A stretch of DNA of 64,000 nt, taken from assembly GCF_012844305.1 (NCBI RefSeq), contig NZ_JABANE010000004.1, positions 62,001 to 126,000 of the forward strand, read 5' to 3'. Of this stretch, positions 46,233 through 54,449 are shown in pieces (the stretch's first letter is position 1; every line of letters begins with the position of its first letter). The DNA comes from Flammeovirga aprica JL-4 (GTDB lineage Bacteria > Bacteroidota > Bacteroidia > Cytophagales > Flammeovirgaceae). The translations under genes and the position numbers were made by a program. The notes under the pieces were generated by a model, which made no database searches, was not told the DNA's origin, and worked only from the letters and a program-made list of their open reading frames with translations.

Positions 46233-47402
46233 TTAATCTAACATTAATAATGAACTCCAACCTTCAATTTCAGGGTTAGAAAATGTCAACATACATAAAG
46301 CAACCCCTACAGTTCCTTCTAGCAATCCACTATGGGATTTCATTTCTTCTGTTCCTTCAGGTTCTAACAAATAATCTTTATTTTCTTCTGTAAATGTATT
46401 GACTCTTTCTAACCAATATTCATGTCCTGTCTTGAATTCATCAATTCCTGTCATTTTCCATAATTTAAAATAGATATAACTCACCCCAATAAATCCATGA
46501 CAAAAACCAGGTTCTTTTAAAAATGTGTCATTATAATTTTGTCGTTTTAAAGAATTGATTAATCTTTTAATTGAATGCTGTTCTACATAAGTATCATTAA
46601 TCAAAACTGAAGCCTTATATAGAGTATACCAAATCGTCAGATCACCGTAACACCAAGCTAACCTACTTTTTTGTAATAAGGACTCATCATTTTTAGTTTT
46701 CATTGAAGGAAAATCAGAACCAACTTCCTCAAAATTTTGCTGATTGTCCATATAATACTTAATACATTTTTTCAATAAGAATACACATTCATCTTTTCTG
46801 ATTTTCAACTCTATTGATTTCATTAGTATATAGATTTTACCCATATTTCCATGTGCTAAACCGAAATCTATACTTTGCCCAACTTCATCATTTAAGGAAA
46901 ACTGTTGATTTCTTATCCAGTAACAATGATGCTCAGTTTCTACCTTATTTTTAAAGATATAATCTAGAAGAACTTCTATAGCCTCATTATGTTTACGATT
47001 TAAAAAATATAAGCCAATACCAAGGGAACCATTCATTTGATCACTACTGTTTTTCTCATCCTGAAACAAACTTATCATACTATCGAAAAGATGAATATCT
47101 ACTGATTCTAAAAACTGCTGTGCATCTAAAATATCTTTCCCATCAAGATAATTGTATAACAATCCCACCCCAGCCAGGCCATTAGATAGAAAAGGAGAAA
47201 TAGAACCTTCTTCTATTGTTGAGTTTATTTTATCAATTGATTCCATTAATAACTCATAATATTTATCCTCTGATGTGGTAAGATATATTAATGCAATAAG
47301 CAAAGCTTTTCCTGATAATCCACCATATAAACAAACAGAATCATCTTTTTCATAATTTTGTATTATTTTATTAAATAATACGTTATTTTTTTCTAAGACC
47401 AT
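46233..47402 (-). CDS. LanC-like lanthipeptide cyclase
   Basis: A 389-residue LanC cyclase. The zinc ligands are Cys251 in LAWCYGDLTIWY and Cys301-His302 in PGFCHGFIGVSYIYFK. The catalytic histidine is His184 in IDFGLAHGNMGKIYIL, the equivalent of nisin cyclase His212. Alpha-toroid repeats include LYGGLSGKALLI and FLSNGLAGVGLLYNYL. It adds cysteine thiols onto dehydrated Ser/Thr of the precursor to form thioether rings. Its start lies one base after the LanB stop, so translation is coupled. Confidence 0.93.
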   Translation of the reverse strand: MVLEKNNVLFNKIIQNYEKDDSVCLYGGLSGKALLIALIYLTTSEDKYYELLMESIDKINSTIEEGSISPFLSNGLAGVGLLYNYLDGKDILDAQQFLESVDIHLFDSMISLFQDEKNSSDQMNGSLGIGLYFLNRKHNEAIEVLLDYIFKNKVETEHHCYWIRNQQFSLNDEVGQSIDFGLAHGNMGKIYILMKSIELKIRKDECVFLLKKCIKYYMDNQQNFEEVGSDFPSMKTKNDESLLQKSRLAWCYGDLTIWYTLYKASVLINDTYVEQHSIKRLINSLKRQNYNDTFLKEPGFCHGFIGVSYIYFKLWKMTGIDEFKTGHEYWLERVNTFTEENKDYLLEPEGTEEMKSHSGLLEGTVGVALCMLTFSNPEIEGWSSLLMLD

Positions 47403-47403
47403 T

Positions 47404-49542
47404 TTATAATCTTTTTACAAAACTCATAATAAACTCATTGTTATAGCCATTTCCTTGGCTGTCTTTCACTATATAATCTTCAGGCTCATAAAACTCTTCT
47501 AAAACAACATTTTTATGTTTTTTAATTTCTTGTATAAATATTCTAATAAAATTATTGTTTGTTAGATCTAAAAGTAGTTTGTTATCTCCATTTACAAGAA
47601 CAATGGTTAATGGGATACTTTCTTTTTGGAAGTAATTAGTTATTATCGACTTTGCCTCTTCAAAATCTTTATGAATTTTTAAATCATCTAGTGTTACTTT
47701 CCACTTTCGTAGACTCAAAATAATATTACCAAATCGAATTCTAGGCAAGTAATTATATAAGTTTTCCAAGTTGTGAAAGCTAGGAAGTAAATAAGTGGTA
47801 TGTATAGCATTTTGATATTCAGATAAGAACTTATAGATTGTCAAATCACTTAAAAGAAAATTATGAGAATTCGTTAAAACTGGAATAATAGATTTATCGA
47901 GTTTTTTACTAAATAAATCGACACTACCTTGTTTATGTTTTACGTAGATATCCGAAAGTTGAATAACATTTTCTTCATCTAAATCAGATAAACTCAAAAT
48001 TGGAATCTCAATATCTCTAACTATTGGTTTCTGAATAACATTCCCAACTCTACCTTCAGGAATATGACTTATTTCTGCTAATACACTGTTATCTCCTACT
48101 TCTTTATCATATTGATTGATTTCTTTGACCCAATTCAATACGTCTTGATTATTAGAGAACCTTGCTAAAATATTAATAGAAGAACTGCCTCCAGCTTCCT
48201 TTAGAAAAATATCGTATTCTTCTTTACCTTTTGTATAAACTTCAAAAATAGAACAAAATGTGTTTGGGATAACTGCATCATTCTTTTCAATGTCTAACAA
48301 ATCACTTTTAGTAAGAACTATTTCTTCTTCATTTCTTGATATCTTATTGATCAATTTTTTATCAAACTCAGTAATTTTAACTTCATTATTTGTTTGCTTA
48401 TCGGTTCGAATTTTATCAATTAACGGGTTTATATCGTTTTCCTCTCCTGCTCTTGATACAGGGAAGCCTATCCCGGATTCAACATCCAAAGCTTGAAGCA
48501 ATGGAACTTCTTCGTATTCATAGCGTTGAAAAAATGCCTCTGAAAACTTTGTAATCAATCCACTTTCTGGCTTTTTTGACAATTTGCTTAAAATTTGAAT
48601 TGCATCACATACTTCATTCGCGATTTGAGAAGGTAAAAAGCCTGAAACACTTATATATGTATCACAATTTAAATTATTCATTACCTTTTCCGTACCTAAA
48701 TAATCATAAATAGATACATTGATAGTTTCACACTCTTCAACAGTAGGAGTAGAAGTGTTTATTCTATTTACATTATTATTAATTGTCTTGACCTCTGGCT
48801 CTAAAAGCCCATATTGGTTTATTTTTTCTGTAAGCAATGAAAGCGGGCTATCTCCGTTTGCTTTTATATTCAGTTCACTAACCAGAAGCTGTTCTTCAAT
48901 TAGTCCATCTACAAATTCCATCGCATCTTCCTTACTTATATCTTCGCTTATCAAACTTTTTGCGATTTCTTTATACGGTTTACCACTTTTAGCAAAGTGT
49001 AAAACTTGTAGTATATAATCATTTATTTCAACTGAACATAATTGATAAGAAAGTCTATTTTTGACAAGTAAGGATTCAATGTATCTAAGATGATCTCCTG
49101 ATTTATAAAGACTATTATTTGAATAATAAGTGAGAGCATGCCTTCCTTCCTTATTTACTTTAGAAATTAATTCTCCAACTACATTCAAATCAATTCGAAA
49201 ATGATTATAATCATCTCTAATTGATATATTACCAGCATGGTCATTTATCTTTCCTACCCCCCCCCCTGCAAATAAACCATAAGGAGTACATCGAAAATGA
49301 AACCGGATCAAATATTTCAACAAAGATAGTTTGACCTTTATTCTATTTTTCTCGGAAAGCGAATTGTAATCATTCAGATTCATATACAGATCTCTAGATG
49401 ATAAATAAATCGCTCTCAAAAATAAATCATCGTCTGCTATCAATGAAAGAAAATCTTTATCAAAAACTGAAAGGGTTTCCTGTAATGTAGTTATTGGCCT
49501 TGAAGGACTTCTCAGATAAAATGAATCTAAATATGTAAACAT
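47404..49542 (-). CDS. LanB dehydratase, glutamylation part (with internal G10 tract)
   Basis: A 712-residue lantibiotic dehydratase N-terminal part, which transfers glutamate from glutamyl-tRNA to precursor Ser/Thr. Family features are FYLRSPSRPI at residues 8-17, IRFHFRCTPYGLFAGGGVGKI near 80-100, the middle QRYEYEEVPLLQALDVESGIGFP and the C-terminal LPRIRFGNIILSLRKW. The codons for AGGGV contain ten Gs in a row (49257-49266 on the plus strand as C), a slippage-prone tract; any change not divisible by three would stop the protein near residue 100. It starts 77 bases after the stop of the nearest precursor gene, behind a hairpin. Confidence 0.92.
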   Translation of the reverse strand: MFTYLDSFYLRSPSRPITTLQETLSVFDKDFLSLIADDDLFLRAIYLSSRDLYMNLNDYNSLSEKNRIKVKLSLLKYLIRFHFRCTPYGLFAGGGVGKINDHAGNISIRDDYNHFRIDLNVVGELISKVNKEGRHALTYYSNNSLYKSGDHLRYIESLLVKNRLSYQLCSVEINDYILQVLHFAKSGKPYKEIAKSLISEDISKEDAMEFVDGLIEEQLLVSELNIKANGDSPLSLLTEKINQYGLLEPEVKTINNNVNRINTSTPTVEECETINVSIYDYLGTEKVMNNLNCDTYISVSGFLPSQIANEVCDAIQILSKLSKKPESGLITKFSEAFFQRYEYEEVPLLQALDVESGIGFPVSRAGEENDINPLIDKIRTDKQTNNEVKITEFDKKLINKISRNEEEIVLTKSDLLDIEKNDAVIPNTFCSIFEVYTKGKEEYDIFLKEAGGSSSINILARFSNNQDVLNWVKEINQYDKEVGDNSVLAEISHIPEGRVGNVIQKPIVRDIEIPILSLSDLDEENVIQLSDIYVKHKQGSVDLFSKKLDKSIIPVLTNSHNFLLSDLTIYKFLSEYQNAIHTTYLLPSFHNLENLYNYLPRIRFGNIILSLRKWKVTLDDLKIHKDFEEAKSIITNYFQKESIPLTIVLVNGDNKLLLDLTNNNFIRIFIQEIKKHKNVVLEEFYEPEDYIVKDSQGNGYNNEFIMSFVKRL

Positions 49543-49573
49543 TTTAATAAATTAATGATCAAAAGAAGGAATG

Positions 49574-49605
49574 AAGGAATACTAAATGTACATTTAGTAT
49601 TCCTT
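49574..49605 (-). terminator. Hairpin between precursor array and lanB (probable attenuator)
   Basis: A perfect palindrome with 16-bp arms (49574-49589, 49590-49605), loop-free as written, sits 14 bases past the last precursor stop. On the minus strand it has only a weak T-rich tail, so it probably lets part of the transcription pass. That would give much precursor and less enzyme message, a common design in lanthipeptide operons. Confidence 0.65.
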
Positions 49606-49619
49606 ATTTTTAGAGCTTA

Positions 49620-49778
49620 CTAATACCTACTGCCGGGGTTGTTGCCGCAAATACATTCCGTCCAGACGCGCGTCCAGCACGTATGTGTCCAGTAGCCACC
49701 TTCAATACGGTTCTGCTCTTCTTTGCTCAAGTTCGAAATGATCGACTTCTTGATTTGGATTTTTTTCGACTTTTTCAT
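49620..49778 (-). CDS. Lanthipeptide precursor 1
   Basis: A 52-residue peptide from ATG 49778. The 28-residue leader begins MKKSKKIQIKKS and ends SKEEQNRIEGG, a double-glycine site for the C39 peptidase transporter. The 24-residue core starts YWTHTCWTRVWTEC and ends ICGNNPGSRY. It has three Cys, four Thr and one Ser, enough for up to three thioether rings (for example THTC and TEC). It is rich in Trp and differs strongly from the cores of the other copies. Leader type matches class I lanthipeptides of Bacteroidota. It is the precursor nearest the modification genes. Confidence 0.88.
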   Translation of the reverse strand: MKKSKKIQIKKSIISNLSKEEQNRIEGGYWTHTCWTRVWTECICGNNPGSRY

Positions 49779-49858
49779 AAAAGTTTTTTTAGTTAAGTTA
49801 AAAATTAAACAATATACCAATATTGGTTTCTTAAGAAAGTAATTCAATATTGAATCAC

Positions 49859-49993
49859 TTATCTAATACAACGACGAAAGGTTCGTTTGTTATACAAATG
49901 CGTATTGTCACCGCCTTCAATACGGTTCTGCTCTTCTTTGCTCAAGTTCGAAATGATCGACTTCTTGATTTTGATTTTTTTCGACTTTTTCAT
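49859..49993 (-). CDS. Lanthipeptide precursor 2
   Basis: A 44-residue peptide from ATG 49993, too short for common ORF cut-offs. The leader MKKSKKIKIKKS...EEQNRIEGG differs from precursor 1 at one residue. The 16-residue core is DNTHLYNKRTFRRCIR, with one Cys and two Thr, so a single ring, most likely Thr10 to Cys14, is possible. It has four Arg and one Lys and no acidic residue but the first, so it is strongly basic. It lies 81 bases upstream of precursor 1. Confidence 0.82.
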   Translation of the reverse strand: MKKSKKIKIKKSIISNLSKEEQNRIEGGDNTHLYNKRTFRRCIR

Positions 49994-50072
49994 AATAGTT
50001 TTTGAGTTAAGTTAAGAATTAAACAATATACCAACATTGGTTTCTTAAGAAAGTAATTCAATATTGAATCAC

Positions 50073-50177
50073 TTATCTCGACCAACAACGTAAGCTGAAT
50101 TTATAATACGAATGCGTTGTATCACCGCCTTCAATACGATTCTGCTCTTCTTTGCTCAAGTTCGAAATGATCGATTT
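50073..50177 (-). pseudogene. Lanthipeptide precursor 3, 5' end deleted
   Basis: This copy keeps the leader end (KSIISNLSKEEQNRIEGG) and a core identical to precursor 4 (DTTHSYYKFSLRCWSR), but the start codon and the first ten leader codons (MKKSKK...) are missing, with intergenic text joined directly to the leader. The frame stays open up to an ATG at 50258, which would give a 61-residue product with an unrelated N-terminus that overlaps precursor 4. Probably a dead duplicate. Confidence 0.7.
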
Positions 50178-50242
50178 TAAGCTAAAGATTAAACAATATA
50201 TCAATGTTGGTTTCTTAAGAAAGTAATTCAATATTGAATCAC

Positions 50243-50377
50243 TTATCTCGACCAACAACGTAAGCTGAATTTATAATACGAATGCGTTGTATCACCGCCT
50301 TCAATACGGTTCTGCTCTTCTTTGCTCAAGTCCGATATGATCGACTTCTTGATTTGGATTTTTTTCGACTTTTTCAT
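50243..50377 (-). CDS. Lanthipeptide precursor 4
   Basis: A 44-residue peptide from ATG 50377. The leader is as in precursor 1 with one change (ISDLSKEE). The core DTTHSYYKFSLRCWSR has one Cys, two Thr and three Ser; a ring from Ser10 to Cys13 is the closest choice, with Ser15 left for dehydration or another modification. It is the first gene of the array in transcription order. The region upstream to 50611 separates it from the glycosyltransferase gene. Confidence 0.82.
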   Translation of the reverse strand: MKKSKKIQIKKSIISDLSKEEQNRIEGGDTTHSYYKFSLRCWSR

Positions 50378-50611
50378 AAAAGCTCTTAATTTAAGTTAAA
50401 CATTAAACAATATACCAATGTTGGCTTCTTAAGAAAGTAATTCAATATTGAATCACTTATTTCATATGTAATGAGGTTTTAACAACCTCCATAATATCAC
50501 TGAAAAAAGCACCTGCTGTGATGTAAAGACACTCTGATTAAAAGAATTGACTAACTGACACTAGGGTAGATGGCTATGCTATTTCTCTAAAATATCCCTA
50601 ATGTTCACTTC

Positions 50612-51994
50612 CTATTTATACAATTCTTCTAAAACTTCTTGAGCCGATAGATAGTTATGACTATTATTAATAGCATTATACATCTTGGAAAGGTTATGCT
50701 TATACTTTCCGTTAGACAATAGCTCTTCAATCTGACTGATTATCTTCTTTTTACTATCAAAATATTTCCCTCTTAAGCCCAATCCATGGTAAAATACTTT
50801 GGAAGAATTACCTACTTGATCCATATCCCTTGAACCTGGATAAATCAACATTGGTGTACAAGTAAGTATGCATTCATTTATGGAATTCATGCCTCCATGA
50901 CCTATCATTATATCAACACCTGATTTAAGTAATTCAATTTGTGGAAGCCTTTTAAAAATATGAATATCATAACCTTGAACATTTTCACGCAACTCATTTC
51001 TTAAGTTATCATCTTCTATACATATGTATAGTACACAATAATCTAACTGTTTGAATACTTCGATTATACTTTCATATATCACTTCATTATTTTTATAACG
51101 GAATACTGCTGTTCCAAATGAACAAAATACTATTTTCTTGTTTTGCTCTTTTTTTTCTCTAAGCAGTTGCTCATATGAAAAATCGTACAACAGATTATTT
51201 CTTTTCTCTAATACCGGCTTGGCTACATAGTAATGATTATATCGCTTCTCATGTGGGAAATCAAACTCCAAGAATGTGGTATTGATTTCTGGAATTTTTT
51301 TAAAACCTACTAACCTATTCCTTTCGTAATCAATACCGGCTTGATCAACAAGGTTATTTTTTTTTAAATATTTTATAATTGAAGACTCTAAGGATCCTCC
51401 ATACATAAAATCCTCTATCTTATGCCTTAACTTATGTTTAAACCACTCATATTGGACAAGAAACTCACTTGTTTTACTTTTTATATCAGGAATAAAATAA
51501 GAAGATAAAGGAAGTGTTGTCCTGGTTTTAACACCTGATGTTGTAGTTTGAACAATAGCAAACTTCATCTTGCTTTTAATCAGTGGAGGAATATAAATAG
51601 TATATACCATGTCTATCAATACTAAATCAGGAGCTAACTTCTGAAAAATAGGAGTTAGAAAGTCTTCATTTTCTATATTATTTTTAATCCTTTTTATATG
51701 ATTTCGATCATTCCAAAACAGTTTAATAGTCTTTAGCCTGTCATTTATATTTTTTTTTCTTTTAGTAGTAGATTTAGAATATGTTTGAAGCCTTACAATA
51801 TCATAAGGAATTTCATGAAACTTTAGTCCATTTTCTGTAATTATAGAACTTATTTTTGATGTTCCTACAAAGATCACTTCATTGCCTAGCTCTTTCAATT
51901 CTTTTGCAAAAGCCAAAATAGCATTAATATGACTTTCTTGAGGAAACATTTTTATGGCTATTTTTTTCGGTTTCGAGTTATTGACTGTCATCAT
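50612..51994 (-). CDS. GT1-like glycosyltransferase (MGT/UGT fold)
   Basis: Starting at ATG 51994 gives 460 residues. It has a GT-B plan: N-terminal acceptor domain (KIAIKMFPQESHINAILAFAKELKELGNEVIFVG) and C-terminal nucleotide-sugar domain with IVFCSFGTAVFRYK, then IMIGHGGMNSINECILTCTPMLIYPGSRDMDQVGNS, the GT1 donor signature with HGG, the P-x-x-x-P region and DQ. It should move a sugar from an NDP-sugar to a small molecule or peptide. The start overlaps the stop of the upstream LanC-like gene (ATGATG over TGA), so they are coupled. Next to RiPP precursors it may glycosylate the lanthipeptide; this is inferred. Confidence 0.85.
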   Translation of the reverse strand: MMTVNNSKPKKIAIKMFPQESHINAILAFAKELKELGNEVIFVGTSKISSIITENGLKFHEIPYDIVRLQTYSKSTTKRKKNINDRLKTIKLFWNDRNHIKRIKNNIENEDFLTPIFQKLAPDLVLIDMVYTIYIPPLIKSKMKFAIVQTTTSGVKTRTTLPLSSYFIPDIKSKTSEFLVQYEWFKHKLRHKIEDFMYGGSLESSIIKYLKKNNLVDQAGIDYERNRLVGFKKIPEINTTFLEFDFPHEKRYNHYYVAKPVLEKRNNLLYDFSYEQLLREKKEQNKKIVFCSFGTAVFRYKNNEVIYESIIEVFKQLDYCVLYICIEDDNLRNELRENVQGYDIHIFKRLPQIELLKSGVDIMIGHGGMNSINECILTCTPMLIYPGSRDMDQVGNSSKVFYHGLGLRGKYFDSKKKIISQIEELLSNGKYKHNLSKMYNAINNSHNYLSAQEVLEELYK

Positions 51995-53706
51995 TTTACT
52001 ATTTTTATAAAGCCTCTCATCTTCCAACTTAAAACAAACTTAAATACCTTTTTCTTTTCCTCTAAAAGACCTAAGTCTAATAGGTTTTCACTCATCTCTT
52101 CAATGGTAAAGACCTCGTCGCTCAAAGCTTTCTGTATAACAGCTTGTACATAATGAACTTTAATCTTTTCTACTTCTCCATTTGATTTCAACATTAAAAG
52201 ATAGTTTTCATGATAATCTTTTTCATTTATTAAAATCCTTATGTGTTCTACCCCTTTAATCTTTGTACTATATCTCAGTTTTTTAAGATTACTTCTAAAC
52301 GACATATAATAACCCCAATTGACTTCCATCGTTTGAAGTTCATAAATCATTTTATCAAAAGTTCCCATTTCATCAAAACAAAGTGAATCATACAGTTTAT
52401 CTTTGCTTCCTCGTTTAAAATGAAAATAAGGTTTATTCTTTTTAAACTCACTTAGTACATCAATTTCAATGGATGGTTGTAATCTACACTTATTAGGTAT
52501 TAGAAGATTGTGAATTGATTTATTTCTGTATATCAACATCAAAAAGTAAGCTTTGCCGGTTTCCCCATTGAATAGTGACAAGTCTATTTTATCTGTATTC
52601 CGTACGTGACTTGACTTATTAGAATCATTTAAAATATTTTTTACTATAGTTTGAAAGGGTGGAGAACTTTCTGAAATCGTTTGTAAAACTAAACTCATCC
52701 CTAAAACACCATCTAAAAAGTAATTTTCACTGCCATTCAACTGACTCAGGCCATTCACATTTTTCTGTAAAACCTCAGAATAAAAACTTTTATCTAACTC
52801 TCTTGAAATAAGAAAACCAATACTACCACTTGCCCAATAATCATTACTATTATTCAACTGATAATCTCCAAGATTAATACTTGAAGATCCCACATTATTA
52901 TTATCACGGTAACTATAATCTGGCCAAGACAAATCTGAAGTATCAAATTTCAGATCCTCATACAGAATTGCTTCTTCAATGATTTTCTCTAAAAAAATAT
53001 CGGGAGTAATTAAATATTTACTCAGTCTTTTTAGAACAAACACTATTCCTGAATTTCCCTTTAAAAAGCCTAGTAAGGGAGATTGAGATTCCGGGTCTTG
53101 ATCCCAGAAAACACCTTTGTCAGTTATCCTTGCATTAGAAATGATATAGTTAGTACAATTAATAATTTCGCTATTTATTTTATCATTATTATAGACTTCT
53201 GAAATTAACAATAACGATAATAAATATCCAGAGGCTCCTTCTGCAATATTGTTGCAATAACTTAATTTCGAATAACTAACATTTATATCTGCTAAATCTA
53301 AAACCTTGCTTAAATATTTATCATCAGAAGTCACATTATACATTAATAATAAAATAAATAGGTAACCTCCTTTTCCGTTATAAAAACCTATTTTGGTTTC
53401 TTTTGAATAGTTGTCAATCAATGATGCTATCCCCAATTCAATTAGTTCCAAACATTTTTCATCTTTCCTATTTGTAAACTCATAGTACTCAATTAAAAAT
53501 ACTATTATTCCACCTATCCCATTCAATAATGAATAAGATATTTTTCTCTCATAAACGTTTTCAGAGTAAACCTTACTGATTGTACTCCATTTTATACCAT
53601 TTTTTGTCCTATCATAGATTGCCTCAATAGCAACATAATCATACACATTCTTGATAAATGTATGAACACACTTTTCAAGATAAATTTTATTTTTATCGTT
53701 AATCAT
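51991..53706 (-). CDS. LanC-like protein lacking visible zinc ligands
   Basis: A 571-residue protein. Residues about 55-400 show LanC/LanM-cyclase alpha-toroid repeats: YSLLNGIGGIIVFLIEYYE, FYNGKGGYLFILLLMY, NNIAEGASGYLLSLLLI, GFLKGNSGIVFVLKRL, YWASGSIGFLISREL and NGETGKAYFLMLIY. The places where cyclases have AHG, CxG and CHG hold LKGN, WASG and NGET, so zinc and catalytic residues seem lost. The last about 190 residues are a separate domain ending with a helix-rich region (FTIEEMSENLLDLGLLEEKKK) that could be winged-helix. It may act as a non-catalytic partner, substrate holder or unusual enzyme. Coupled to the glycosyltransferase. Confidence 0.6.
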   Translation of the reverse strand: MINDKNKIYLEKCVHTFIKNVYDYVAIEAIYDRTKNGIKWSTISKVYSENVYERKISYSLLNGIGGIIVFLIEYYEFTNRKDEKCLELIELGIASLIDNYSKETKIGFYNGKGGYLFILLLMYNVTSDDKYLSKVLDLADINVSYSKLSYCNNIAEGASGYLLSLLLISEVYNNDKINSEIINCTNYIISNARITDKGVFWDQDPESQSPLLGFLKGNSGIVFVLKRLSKYLITPDIFLEKIIEEAILYEDLKFDTSDLSWPDYSYRDNNNVGSSSINLGDYQLNNSNDYWASGSIGFLISRELDKSFYSEVLQKNVNGLSQLNGSENYFLDGVLGMSLVLQTISESSPPFQTIVKNILNDSNKSSHVRNTDKIDLSLFNGETGKAYFLMLIYRNKSIHNLLIPNKCRLQPSIEIDVLSEFKKNKPYFHFKRGSKDKLYDSLCFDEMGTFDKMIYELQTMEVNWGYYMSFRSNLKKLRYSTKIKGVEHIRILINEKDYHENYLLMLKSNGEVEKIKVHYVQAVIQKALSDEVFTIEEMSENLLDLGLLEEKKKVFKFVLSWKMRGFIKIVK

Positions 53707-54449
53707 TTCTCATTAAATAGGTAGTCTAACAAATAGGGCATACAATTCTAACCTTAATTATCAAATAGATAGACTGATAATTTACAGATATAAAGAACAT
53801 GAAATCCATACATTACAAGGATTACCTTACAATGATTACAATTGTTGGATAGATGAAATTTAGGGGAAACATATCCGTTTTAAAATTGGTTAACTTTTAG
53901 TGTCTTTTTATAAGTATAATCTACACAAAGAAAATTGCCCTTATATTAAATACTTGATTAATATTTTTTTGGGTGGTGACTTTAGTTTTGGTTTATGATA
54001 TACATAGGCATTTTAGTTTAAATTAAAGAGTTTAAATTAGTTTTATATCTTAGAATTAATAAACTTCCAAAGTTTAAATTACTAATAACCTTAACTGGTT
54101 TTTGATGTAATAAGTATTAAAGTTTCGGTGAAAATGTTTATTAACGTTTGTTGAAATTTAGGTAAGAGAGCTATTTCTAATTGTTTTTTCTTACTATTTA
54201 AATATAAATATTTATTCTTTTAATTAACATACATAATACTTATAATCATATATTTTCTTATAATATTCATATATTTTTTTCAATAATTATTACTTATCAT
54301 AAATTAAATAGTACTAATGCTCCATTCTATAATAAATTACTCATTTATATAACCCATTTTTTATGTTATATATGGAAGACAAATACCTTGTTATATATAC
54401 GTTCTCACTGAATAAGAAACTTATTATTGATGCTGTAGATTTATTATTT
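53707..54449. other. AT-rich intergenic region inside the RiPP locus
   Basis: These 743 bases hold no open frame that I can support on either strand and no repeat of the precursor leader type. Very AT-rich text near 54,180-54,300 may hold the promoter of the LanC-like and glycosyltransferase genes. Confidence 0.45.

Larger units (their letters stand above)
49800..50470. repeat. Tandem repeat array carrying the precursor genes
   Basis: Units of about 170-215 bp recur, each with a precursor gene plus the same leader region: a conserved stretch like ATTGGTATATTGTTTAA on the minus strand (near 49810-49828, 50020-50040, 50190-50210 and 50405-50425), TTCTTAAGAA, and the palindrome ATTCAATATTGAAT. 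The block 50037-50129 is repeated almost unchanged at 50207-50299. The conserved stretch upstream of each gene may be its promoter. The array arose by tandem duplication; recombination between units can remove or add genes. Confidence 0.8.

Noticed and set aside
49800..50470. Regularly spaced repeats that could be taken for a CRISPR array
   Set aside because: Units are 170-215 bp and each encodes a GG-leader peptide with a start codon; repeats and spacers do not have CRISPR sizes and no cas gene is present.
50480..50530. Possible further precursor upstream of the array
   Set aside because: The minus-strand frame from ATG near 50,500 encodes only 11 residues and lacks the leader motif; a weak GAGGTT/AACCTC hairpin is all that is seen.
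51995..52027. Eleven extra residues at the start of the GT1 protein
   Set aside because: They overlap the coding end of the LanC-like gene; ATG at 51994, overlapping that stop codon, is the natural coupled start.
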